Origin: Guyanagaster necrorhizus
Taxonomy: Eukaryota > Basidiomycota > Agaricomycetes > Agaricales > Physalacriaceae
Direction: 5' to 3'
Length of the DNA stretch: 64,000 bases
Assembly (NCBI RefSeq): GCF_019112545.1
Contig: NW_025064930.1
Span: 148,692 to 212,691, forward strand
Shown: one piece after another, positions 1 through 9,438 of the stretch
Numbering within the stretch: position 1 is the stretch's first letter
How the letters are laid out: every line of letters starts with the position of its first letter
Translations under genes and position numbers: made by a program
The notes under the pieces: model-generated
The model's input: only the letters and a program-made list of their open reading frames with translations
Told to the model about the DNA's origin: nothing
The model's database searches: none

Positions 1-790
1 GTAAGAGGAGGGGACTCCTCACTTGAGGGCCTCCACCATTCTTCTGTCATTGGCAGTGTCATCCCTTATCCCAGTGAGCTTGGCTAATCACTCAAGCTCA
101 TTGAAATAGTCTGTGGCTGCCTTATCAGCCATCTTGTACTCCTTGATCTTCTGTTTATGTACCTCCTGTACTGCTGGGTCAATGAACTTGTTGTGAAGCA
201 TCTGCTTGAAGACTGGCCATGAGGAGTATCAGTAATGCTTCCGAGTCAATGATCAGAAGTTGGGCAAAATAAGAATCCACCAGGTTTTTGCCTTTTCCTC
301 AAGGTAGGAGGCAGCAAAAACAACCTTGTTCATGTCTGTCCTGAGGTATCCAATGTAGACCTCGAAATACTGCTTGCAGTCTACAAGGAATTGATTGATA
401 CTGTCTGAGGCCCCTTTAAAGGGGCAGGGCTTTTGTAAGAGGTTGGGACAGCATTGAAGTACTGCAGCATCATTTGGCAAGGCACTCATTGGATTTGGCC
501 ATTCTGAAAATGGGAGCTGCCACCACTCTTGAGGTGGTCTGGGAAACAAATAGAGAGAGTTGTCATCAGTGACTGGGCTTCTCCATGGTATTTCCTCTTT
601 TCGGATGATGATCCCATCTCAGATTGTAAATCCTAGTCAGACTGCTTCAGGATCATCCCATACTGGTTCTTTTTCTGTGCCACTACTTGTGGCCTCATCA
701 GGTGGTGGCTGGACTGCCAACAACCAGCTTCCTTTGCCAGTCCAGGAGTTTTGGTATGAGGCTGGTGGTGTTTTTGGCATTGCTCAGGAT
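1..790 (-). pseudogene. Ty3/gypsy Gag, decayed, runs off left edge
   Basis: The minus strand encodes a retrotransposon capsid (Gag) of the type found in fungal chromodomain gypsy elements. The readable core has the motif KPCPFKGASDSINQFLVDC followed by a stretch ending KAKTWW (minus 549 to 253). Past a stop at 250-252 it continues with WPVFKQMLHNKFIDP and an FNELERLAKLTGIRDD-like tail down to base 1. At least four in-frame stops break it. Two are TGA where the family has Arg (CGA), as expected of CpG deamination. The 5' LTR of this element appears to be at 2462-2915, so Gag lies in its expected place and the pol part would be left of the window. It is not functional. Confidence 0.8.
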
Positions 791-2194
791 TGAGAGAGCC
801 GATGATATGCAGGCTACATGTCCAGCCCTATAATTTGCAAATTCTGCATAACACACTAGAATATGCTAGTAACTGAGAATCATTAGCCAGTAAAGGACTA
901 TGGCTGAGGCTCCAAGCTGATAGTCATGCTAGTCACCAATACTAAGTCCAAAAGGGACTTTGTAAAATAACATGGCCTAAGGATAAAAATCCTAAGTCAG
1001 GTTTGAACTTAGAAAAGTTCAGCACCACACCTTGGAAAATACTAAGTCCAAGTTGGACTTAGAAATGGTACCTCAAATGGGGCCAATTCTACATGCCACT
1101 AAGACAAGTATATTCTAAGACAGCTAGAGGTATAATACCATAGCCAGTTGTGGAGTATTGAGTAGAGATGGCATCATCCAGGAGCAGTAAGAAGTGAGAC
1201 CCAATGATCTGTGGCTAGCACTGTGAGTTTTGACTCAAATGCCTAAGTCCAAATTTCCTAGGTATCAGGTGACCTAAGGGACTTAGAATTGAGAGGAATA
1301 GAGTGGATAGAACCGGTTGACCAGGCCTGACCAGGCCTGATCAATCGAGCTACTAAGAATAACTCAGAGGATTAAAACTTTGAGTAGACAGAAAGGAGTT
1401 AGGTACCCACAGGCACTGTAGGCTTAAAATAAAGCTGTGCAGTGGCCAGGCAGGTCTGGGCAAGCCTAGGGGAGTCCAGGAGTGCCGCCATTCCAGAATA
1501 ATGGCGTGATTCCGCTTTAAACAGGAGAAATATTGTTTTGAATGCTTTATTTATAGATTCTGTATCTGTTGTTGGTGTATAAAAGAAGGGAATGGGGGGA
1601 AAATAGCAAGCAAGCGACCCACCCCCACGTTCAGGCCTTCTAACCCACTGTAGCTAGTCCCTGGGACAACGGATTTTGAGTTCTGCTTCGACTTAGTGAT
1701 TTATTTAAGTTGCTTTGTCACTTAGAGAGGATTGGATTGGAATAATAACTGTATTTTGGGTTTTGGATTAATTTGGGTTCCAAACTATAAGGGTTTCAGC
1801 ATCAGAATACAAGTTCTTCGGTTTTGAGGACTGCTAGCCAGCCAAGAGTGCAGCTAGTCAAGCCTAAGTGCTTGATAAACTTAGTATTTGGGTTTCAGAG
1901 TTCATTGGATTTTGGAATATTCTAAGTTGATTTGGAGTGCAATTTGGCATTGATTCTAAGTCCTAATTATACTTAAACATTGCTATAAACTACTCTCACG
2001 AGTATTGCATCTTTGAAAGCAAGATAGAGTTGAATAACTGTCTTTATTGACTGTTTCTTTGATTTTATTTAAGACTGCAAGAGTGCTTCTATCATACTTG
2101 AAACAACCAACCTCAACTGTATTTGGTGATTGTATATTGAGTGGTTAGGTGTTGGTGATTGAGATTTCATTCCTCATTCGCCTCTCTTAGTCAC
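791..2194. other. CpG-poor spacer with repeated CTAAGTCC motifs, no gene
   Basis: No coding sequence was recognised here. The stretch is almost free of CpG. The octamer CTAAGTCC and its complement recur several times (942, 1042, 1243, 1279). One copy, 1042-1062, is a perfect inverted repeat with 10-bp arms around one base. A TATA-like GTATAAAAGAAGG lies near 1577, which would suit a retrotransposon promoter, but I could not define LTR ends. By position it is the long 5' region between LTR 2462-2915 and Gag, or a further element inserted there. Confidence 0.4.
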
Positions 2195-2461
2195 TTAGCT
2201 GTTACCAAGCACATCAATGTTTTGCAGGATGTGTTGAATGTGTTGAAACTCATTGTAGTGTCTGATGGCCCAAGCAGTGATTGAATGGTGTCTCTGGCAC
2301 AGCTGGATGATCACCAATAATCCCAACAATTTTCTGACAATAGAAGCAAGGAGTTTGAAGAACTTGTAATTGAAGTTCAGATCTGAGGAATTGATAGAGG
2401 GCATTCAGTTTTCTTCACACTAATAGGTGTGAGGAAAGAGAAGATAAAGCTTTGAGCTAAT
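2195..2461 (-). repeat. gypsy 5' leader, inverted copy of 4215-4440
   Basis: This stretch directly follows the 3' end of the minus-strand LTR at 2462-2915. It is the reverse complement, with mismatches, of the leader after the plus-strand LTR at 3757-4214. Shared landmarks are GAGCTAAT at the LTR edge, an AGAGACACCATTCAATCACTG-like segment and TTGGTGATCATCCAGCTGTG. It shows that two related gypsy elements start here back to back and point away from each other. Confidence 0.7.
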
Positions 2462-2915
2462 TGTTAGGCCCAAGTCACATGTGACTAGTAACATGTGATA
2501 AATGACTGCTACCTTGTCTTTGGATACAATGATCAAGTTTAGTGATACTGGTTTTGATGCAGTCAAGGCATTTGCAGGTTGCTCAAGATGAAGTGGTAAA
2601 AATAAACTTTAGCTCAAAGCTGGGGTTTACCAGCAAGAGTGAGCCTTCTTAAATACTGTACAAGTCCTGTGCTAAATATATTACTACTAATTGTATGTTG
2701 CTTGGTCCTTTATGCTCTTTGTCCTTGAGCATTGCTATCATTTATAAAAGGATGATTGTGTGTCATCAGGCAACACTGTTGCATTGAAAGACAATGACTG
2801 ACTTGGCTGTTTGTGATGATCAAGCCTTGTCTCACAGTCCTAAGCGCCTGCTCTAGCACCTTAACTAAGCATAGATAGGGGTCAAAAGTAAGAAAAAGAG
2901 TGATAAATCATAACA
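2462..2915 (-). repeat. gypsy LTR (454 bp), 5' LTR of the minus-strand element
   Basis: Read on the minus strand it starts TGTTATGATTTATC and ends GGGCCTAACA, with TG...CA termini. It has the same length as, and is nearly identical to, the plus-strand LTR at 8050-8503. The leader and Gag to its left make it a 5' LTR. No matching target-site duplication was found. Confidence 0.85.
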
Positions 2916-3064
2916 TTGAGGGTTGTCATTGCATTAGAAGACAATAATAGACTCAGCTTGTTTGTCATGACTAAGCCTGTTCCACAGTCTCTAAGCACTG
3001 GTTTAGGCACCCTGACTAAGCATAAATAGGGGTTGAATAAGGAAAAGATAGAAAAATCATAACA
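2916..3064 (-). repeat. truncated gypsy LTR fragment
   Basis: The right end (3055-3064) is the reverse complement of an LTR start (TGTTATGATTTTT). A purine-rich tract on the minus strand, AAGAAGAGGATAA, abuts it at 3065-3078, as expected of a polypurine tract upstream of a 3' LTR. The rest of this LTR is missing where the 2462-2915 LTR begins, so it was cut by that insertion or by a deletion. Confidence 0.7.
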
Positions 3065-3756
3065 TTATCCTCTTCTTAAGACTATCATTCCAATAGCTTA
3101 ATTCAGGGATAATTCATAGTCTCAGATGGCATCATCAGCATTTATATATTTTCATTGACCCATTGATTAGATTCAGGGCTGTAGCCCTTCTAATTAACCA
3201 GATAATTGATGGTTGTCATTGTTTTCCCACCATGTATGTGAACTTTGCATAGCCAATAGTTAAGTACTTGATTGATCTTGTAGTGTTCTTCATCATCAAT
3301 CAGTTCAGATGCTAGTGGTGGAGGTCATTCTTGATTTGGGAATCTGAGAGCAATGAAGGGTGTGAGGAGCATTTCATTAAAAACATCATGAATTTTCCAT
3401 CTGGTAGGGAGATGGAATTGATACACAGAGGCACTCACTTTTGCTGTGATGGTGAATGGGCTAGTGTTTTTGTTGGTGAGTTTTTGCTTGAGTCTTGAGA
3501 GGTGTAGGTTGGTTATGTCCAACCAGACTTTATCATTGATGTTATAGGAATGAGCAGGAGTCTGATGTTTGTCATATTGCTTCTTTATAGCAGTTGCTGC
3601 CTTTTCAAGCAGGGATCAGATTTTATCATGGATTTTTGACATTTCCTGTGCAAAATCATGTGAAGTGTAGGTTGACATGAAAATTCATTCTTTGTGGGAG
3701 ATGTTAGGGTGTCAGCCAAAGTTGATAAAAAACAGAGTTTTCTTAGTGGCAGAATG
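3065..3756 (-). pseudogene. gypsy integrase C-terminus plus chromodomain, decayed
   Basis: The minus-strand translation gives, in order: an integrase tail region (EKAATAIKKQYDKHQTP), the post-core domain (KVWLDITNLHLSRLKQKL, then WKIHDVFNEMLLTPF) and a chromodomain (HYKINQVLNYWLCKV, then INYLVN-stop-KGYSPESNQW). Several TAG, TAA and TGA codons interrupt it. Chromodomains at this position define chromovirus-type gypsy elements and help target heterochromatin. The fragment is truncated on the right where the plus-strand LTR at 3757 begins, so it is the 3' end of a third element. Confidence 0.8.
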
Positions 3757-4214
3757 TGTTATGATTTTCTTATTCTTTTCACAGTTTGACCCCTATCTAT
3801 GCTTAGTCAGAGTGCTAACACAAGCACTTAAGACTGTGGAATGAAGCTTGGTCATCACAACTGAGCCAGTCAGTCATTGTTTTTCAATGCAATGGCATTG
3901 CTTGATGATGCACAATCACTCTTTTATGTACAGTAGTGATGCTCAAGAACAATAGACACAAAGAGCTCAGCAACTCACAATAGGTAGCATTATTAATAGC
4001 CATAACTTGTATAGTATTTAAGATGGCTCACTCTTGCTGATAAACCCCAGCTTCATGCTAAAGTTTATACACCTCATTCTATCTCAAGCCAATCTCTCAG
4101 GTCTTGTGTTGCTACCAAGTCCAGCAGTACAGTGGATCCAGTTGATCACCCAAATACAAGATGATATCTGCCTACCACATGATATTGCTGTTCATATGAC
4201 ACTTGAGTCTAACA
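3757..4214 (+). repeat. gypsy LTR (458 bp), 5' LTR of a plus-strand element
   Basis: It begins TGTTATGATTTTC and ends GAGTCTAACA. The first half resembles the 2462-2915 and 8050-8503 LTRs, but the 3' half is clearly different, so it belongs to another subfamily. It is followed by the same leader that follows 2462-2915 in inverted orientation. Confidence 0.8.
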
Positions 4215-4980
4215 ATTAGCTCAAAGCTTTCCCTTCTCTTTCCTCACATGCTATAGTGTGAAGGAAACTGAATGCCCTCAGTTACCTCATCAGACCCAAA
4301 CTTTGACTGAGAGTTCTTTGAACTCCTCTTTTCCATCATTGGAACATTGTTGGGATTATTGGTGATCATCCAGCTGTGCTGGAGACACCATTCAATCACT
4401 GCTTGAGCAATCAGGCATTATAACAAGTTCTAACATATCTGACAGATTCTATGAAATGTGACCTCCGACCTCCCACTCTTTGACATTCCTGAATCCCAAA
4501 GAACATCTCACCAGCCCCTGGTCAGCCCTCTACCAGAAGTCAGGCCTAGCAGCATACATCAGGGGTGTGATCAAGAAGAAGAAAGACACTAATACTCCCT
4601 CCTCCCTGACCAGTCAGCAGAAACAGCAATGATTGCCTCACAGAGTTTAGGAACCCTTGGCAGCAAACCCCCATCTCTAACCACAAGGACAAGGACCTTC
4701 CAGCAGACTTCTTTCAGCAGTCTCCCTCTTCCAACCATTTCAGGACCTCTCAAACCCCTGAGATTGGTAACCATGCCAGAGATTCCCTCAGTCCTGCTAG
4801 GATGGCTGCAGGACCCCACCATGTGACACCTTGAAGCCAGTCTCATAGCCCTGCCCTGTCTGTCCACCACTCAGTTGGAACCAGCAGCAGGCTGGGGAGG
4901 TCACCCTCAGACTGGCTCAATGACAAGTGATAAATCTGAGAAAACAGAAATGAGATCATTTATCAACTTTTCCCTACATG
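4215..4980 (+). repeat. gypsy leader and untranslated region
   Basis: 4215-4440 matches 2195-2461 in inverted orientation, starting ATTAGCTCAAAGC right after the LTR. The remainder to about 4980 is CpG-poor and has no recognised domain. The short open frames here run on both strands and look accidental. Confidence 0.5.
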
Positions 4981-4981
4981 A

Positions 4982-5806
4982 GACCTCAATGTCACATTCA
5001 ACTATGATGAGGCCCTCTGACAAGAGGAACAAAGACAGCAAAATATTTTCTAGCCACCCCAAAGTGAGCTTGAGGAATGTCTTGTCCTTCAAGGCCAGGC
5101 CAGAAGGGTGGCTGAGCATGACTGCCAACATTGGGAGGAGCAGTGAGCCATTCAAAGGGCTCAATTGGTGAGGATTGACATCTCCAACTGATATGAACTC
5201 TGGCCCAAGGTCACATCCATACTTGCACCAGTCCATGCCAACTGCTCCCTCTCAACCCTGGTCTTCAGGAAACCTAGTACTGACTCCAACCCCTGGGACC
5301 CACTCTGTTGGAGAAATGCAGAAGTCCTCACTGCCAACAAAGCCAGAGAGAGGAGCAATGAGACTCCTTCCTGAAGCAATGCTCCAAAGTCTCCCCAGTG
5401 CTCTCTAACCCTGCAATATCCCCCTCTCTGAAGAACCTCTAGCATCGACACTATATTTGGTGACAACAAGTCTGTCCTTGGGCACTATGGACTATGAGTA
5501 CCTGGGACTGCCTATGTCTCTGCCTGAGCACTCTGAGGGTTCCTCAGGAGTCAGATGGTCAGGCAGCTCCTCAACGATGGGTACAGAAGAAACATCCAGC
5601 TCTATCATGAGCAAGTGGAGGTGGCAAGAGCAACAGGGGGAAACCAGTATGACTCTAATATTGGAAGTCAGCTGGCTTCCACCTACCTCAATGCTTCTGA
5701 ATTTTTGGGTCCTACAGCTGGACCTAGTACCCAGCCAGGACAGTGGGTCGATGGCATGACTGCAAGAGGGTATGGTGACATGCCCTCTCCATGTTCAGGC
5801 ATGTAA
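4982..5806 (+). pseudogene. decayed reading frame inside the gypsy element, product not recognised
   Basis: One plus-strand frame is readable over about 275 codons and ends in a clean region (MVRQLLNDGYRRNIQLYHE... to PSPCSGM, 5555-5806). It is broken by roughly a dozen stops, most of them TGA, plus one TAG. Restricting stops mainly to TGA in a frame that otherwise reads well is what CGA-to-TGA decay gives. Its place after a 5' LTR and leader suggests the Gag region, but I see no capsid or zinc-knuckle motif. It could equally be captured host sequence. Confidence 0.4.
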
Positions 5807-7490
5807 AATTGTGAAAATTGTGAATATATAGACTGCATTCCAGTCTAGTAAGCATGTAACAGAATATAGGACTAGAGCACACAGAAATCTAGCTATCATA
5901 ATGCTAAAACTGAAGTAACAATAAGCAGAGTGCATAGCCTAGTAACAGATTAATACCAGAGGGGTTAGGCTGCATGTGAGATCCCAGCACTTGGCCCTAA
6001 ATGTGCCAATACTATTATGAGAGGACATGCTAAAAATAAAAAGACTATAATCAAAACCTGATCAGCAAGTCTGATCACATTGATCAAAGATGCACAGCCA
6101 CTGATGCACTGATGGGACATGCTTTAGAACAGAGAACTGAGAACCAAAGAAAGATATCTGAGTAAATAGGTATTGAACAGAGAAATAGACTGATGACAAC
6201 AAAGTAATAAATAGAGGAATATGACCCCAGGAATGAGTAGCATGCATACTGCCCTGAGCCTTGCATGCATACATATGGTGCCTTAGCATGCATAACACAG
6301 TGAGGGACTCTGCATCATACCAAGAAATGGCATCTTTGGTGAGTTAGATGGAATGACTGATTGGACACAGGGAAGCAGAACATAGCCATTGTGGCTGGCT
6401 CCTGGCATGAGAGATAACTCCAGGGGTCTGAAACAGTTTACCACTGTCAGAGATGTCACCAGGGAAATAAGAAAGCAAGCAGACCTGGCAAGGCCAGCTA
6501 GCTGATGTCAGCTAGTGAAGGAACAGTGGGCACAGTCCTCATCCAGAAGAGAATAAGCATGGTGACTGTGATATGTGTGTGAATAATATCTGCAGGATCC
6601 AGCACAGAGTCCCATGCTTTGAGGATACCATAGTAGGATTGTATTAGTAAGTACCATAGTGGAGTATTTAAATATGGTATTGTATGACTGGAGAAAAGAG
6701 TTTTCTGACCCTCCACAGTTGCAGTATATTGGGCACAGAAAGCCTTGCACTCTAGCTCTGGGTTTGTGTTAGTAACTCCAGGTGAGAGAATAAACTGATT
6801 ATTGATATCATTAAGAGTGCTGTGAGAACTAAGCGAGGCATTGAAGCTCGCAAAAGACTTGAGCCCAGTTTGATAACAGGTTTTGGATTGTGCTTTAATC
6901 TGAGAATAAGAGAGTGGTGTCTGAAGGACATCATCTTGAGTTTTTGAGGTATTCGTGATGTGTGATGCTACAGGTGGCAGAGGTTCAAACCCTTTGGTCT
7001 GTTGGACAGTGTTTTATTGTGTTTTGTGTCTCTGGATTGTATAGGTTTGAATCCTGTGGGTCTATGATCAGTTTGGAAGCTGGTAAACAGAGATCTGTGC
7101 TCTTTGGCATTTGTGGACATGTTTGTGACTGGTTTCTTTTCCTTAGAGCATGAAGCTTTGAGTTGTGTATTGTGTGTGTTAGGGATTTGAGTTGATCTGA
7201 GCTGTGCTTGGGACCATTTGAGAGTTTTGAAGGAGTGTTTCAATGTATTGTATTGAGTTGCAGTACCCTTTGCCCTGAGGCCTGGCAACACCTGTTGCCA
7301 CCTCTTGTTTTGATAAAACAAAAAGCTTTGGGACTTAGAGAGACCTTGGATTGTTGTAAGCATGCTATTACTGTTCACACACTGTGATCCCATTAAAGAA
7401 GACAATTATATTTGTTGATTGCTACTTTTATCACATTATAATCCCCCCATGAACTAAGAGTTTTGTGTGTGTGTTAGTGTGAGCGTGGTC
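5807..7490. other. CpG-poor spacer, no gene seen
   Basis: No protein domain was recognised on either strand, and the short open frames lack family motifs. Two tRNA-like T-arms sit at about 6976-6996 and 7042-7060 (GGTTCAAACCC and GGTTTGAATCC). The reverse transcriptase, RNase H and integrase core expected between Gag and 7492 are absent, so the element was deleted internally or this is a join of unrelated fragments. Confidence 0.4.
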
Positions 7491-7491
7491 A

Positions 7492-8020
7492 GTGGATAAT
7501 GCTCTGCTGGATCCATTTTCACCTTGCACATGCTCAGATTCTCTTCACTGCTGCCCTTCTCACACATACTCTGTAGGTGACAAGGTGTGGCTCGATACAA
7601 CCAACCTTCATCTTCTGCACCCAAAACACAAACTAGCTGACAAGTGTACTGGACCATTCTCAATCGTATCCAAAATAGGTGCAAGCATCTATAAACTCAA
7701 ACTACCAAACACCTGGAAGGTCCATGATGTCTTCAACAAGATGTTACTAATGCCCTATGTCACACCTGCATTCCCAAACCAAGGACAGCCCCCCCCTCTG
7801 CCACCTGACTTGATCGATGATAAGGAGCACTACGAAGTTGATCAAGTCTTACACTATAAATTATGCAAAGTCAAAGCAAAAGGGGGAGGTACAACAACAA
7901 CTGTGGACTACCTGGTCAGCTGGAAAGGATATGGGCTGGAATCCAATCAATAGGTTAACAAAAAGCTAATGAACACTGATGATGCCATTCATGACTATGA
8001 ATTATCTCTAAATTAAGCCA
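7492..8020 (+). pseudogene. gypsy integrase C-terminus plus chromodomain
   Basis: The open frame 7492-7953 reads through the integrase post-core domain (GDKVWLDTTNLHLLHPKHKL, GPFSIVSKIGASIYKL, TWKVHDVFNKMLLMPY) into a chromodomain (HYEVDQVLHYKLCKV, then VDYLVSWKGYG). After SNQ a TAG replaces the expected Trp codon, and the frame continues to a TAA near 8014. It lies directly upstream of a polypurine tract (GAGGGGG) and the LTR at 8050, so it is the 3' end of a plus-strand element. The upstream pol domains are missing. Confidence 0.85.
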
Positions 8021-8049
8021 TTGGGATGATGGTCTTACTGAGGGGGTAA

Positions 8050-8503
8050 TGTTATGATTTATCACTCTTTTTCTTACTTTTGACCCCTATCTATGCTTAG
8101 TCAAGGCACTAGAGCAGGTGCTTAGGACTGTGAGACAAGGCTTGATCATCACAAACAGCTGAGTCAGTCATTGTCTTTCAATGCAACAGTGTTGCCTGAT
8201 GACACACAATCATCCTTTTATAAATGATAGTGATGGTCAAGGACAAAGAGCACAAAGGACCAAGCAACATACAATTAGTAGTAATATATTTAGCACAGGA
8301 CTTGTACAATGTTTAAGAAGGCTCACTCTTGCTGGTAAACCCCAGCTTTGAGCTAAAGTTTATTCTTACCTCTTCATCTTGAGCAACCTGCAAATGTCTT
8401 GACTGCATCAAAACCAGTATCACTGAACTTGATCATTGTACCCAAAGATGAGGTAGCAGTCATTTATCACATGTTACTAGTCACATGTGACTTGGGCCTA
8501 ACA
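8050..8503 (+). repeat. gypsy LTR (454 bp), 3' LTR
   Basis: The sequence runs from TGTTATGATTTATC to GGGCCTAACA, preceded by the polypurine tract CTGAGGGGGTAA. It is nearly identical to 2462-2915 but in the opposite orientation. The two cannot be the ends of one unrearranged element. Confidence 0.88.
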
Positions 8504-8819
8504 CTCAATGATGCACAACAACTCTTTTGTAGACAGTAGTGATGCCCAAGAACAATGGGCACAAAGACTCAGACAGACACAATAAGTAGTATTATATTTA
8601 TCTCAATGAACAAATAGTATATAAGTAAGCTAGCTCTCACTGTATATCTCCAACTTCAAGCTAAAGTTTATTCTTACCACTTCATCTTGAGCTGACTGTC
8701 TACAGGCCTTGCAGCTTTTGATCAACAAACACATACAGTGAACTCTGATGTGACTGTATGAACTCAATACAGCATCAGTTTATCATGTGTCCAGATTATG
8801 TGCAACCTGAGCTTAACAC
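8504..8819 (+). repeat. 5'-truncated gypsy LTR
   Basis: This follows the 8050-8503 LTR directly and reads as the 3' two thirds of a related LTR ending in CTTAACA at 8819. It shares blocks with the solo LTR at 39505-39934, for example GTATATAAGTA followed by CTAGCTCTCACTG. It looks like an older LTR into which the 8050 element inserted. Confidence 0.65.
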
Positions 8820-8834
8820 CTGAAGAGGAGATAA

Positions 8835-9438
8835 TATCATGATTTTACCTTTAAATTGTGATCTGCCAATGCTTACCAATCCTGACTTTACAAAGGATGA
8901 CAATGCTATGATGACACTATAACTACACCTTACTCATTGGCACACAACAGATGGGTGAGAACAACACAACAACAGTCACTGTCTCATGTCTTTGTCATAA
9001 TAAGAACTGCAGCATACAGAAAACTCACTATAATGATGGCATAGCAGAATAATAATGACAAACAAAAGCAAGGGCACAGTCATTGTCATCTAAATGATGA
9101 GTAGGAGACATGGAAATCAGACAATAGTCACCTGTAGGGCAAAAGGTTCTCTTGACAGTATTTAAGACAGTAGCATACATCAATGTACTCCAGTCTCAAG
9201 CTAAGGTTTAATAAACCTACTACACACTCTCTGATTACCTGGTGTGAGTACCCTCACCAAAATGGCAGACTATCTCTATCAGCTTCACTCTTTCATACTC
9301 TTAGCACACATTATCATCACTTATCTCATTATCCTCATCATACTCTTATACCAACAACAAACCCTCAACCAGAACCCAGGATCAGACTCCAGCAGTAGCA
9401 GTGCCAATCATTTGTCAGTGTTTGATAGAAGCATAACA
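8835..9438 (+). repeat. possible third gypsy LTR of another subfamily
   Basis: GAAGAGGAGATAA at 8822-8834 resembles a polypurine tract. It is followed by TATCATGATTTTACC, a decayed version of the TGTTATGATTT start, and a candidate 3' end CATAACA occurs at 9438. TTTAAGACAGTAGC and AAGCTAAGGTTTA match positions of the promoter region in the other LTRs. The ends are uncertain. Confidence 0.4.

Noticed and set aside
4589..5469. Several 90-110 codon frames on both strands in the gypsy pile
   Set aside because: CpG-poor DNA has many long accidental frames on the opposite strand. None shows a domain, and one plus frame explains the region better.
3757..8503. A single intact gypsy element from LTR 3757 to LTR 8503
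   Set aside because: The two LTRs differ strongly in their 3' halves, and no reverse transcriptase or integrase core lies between them.
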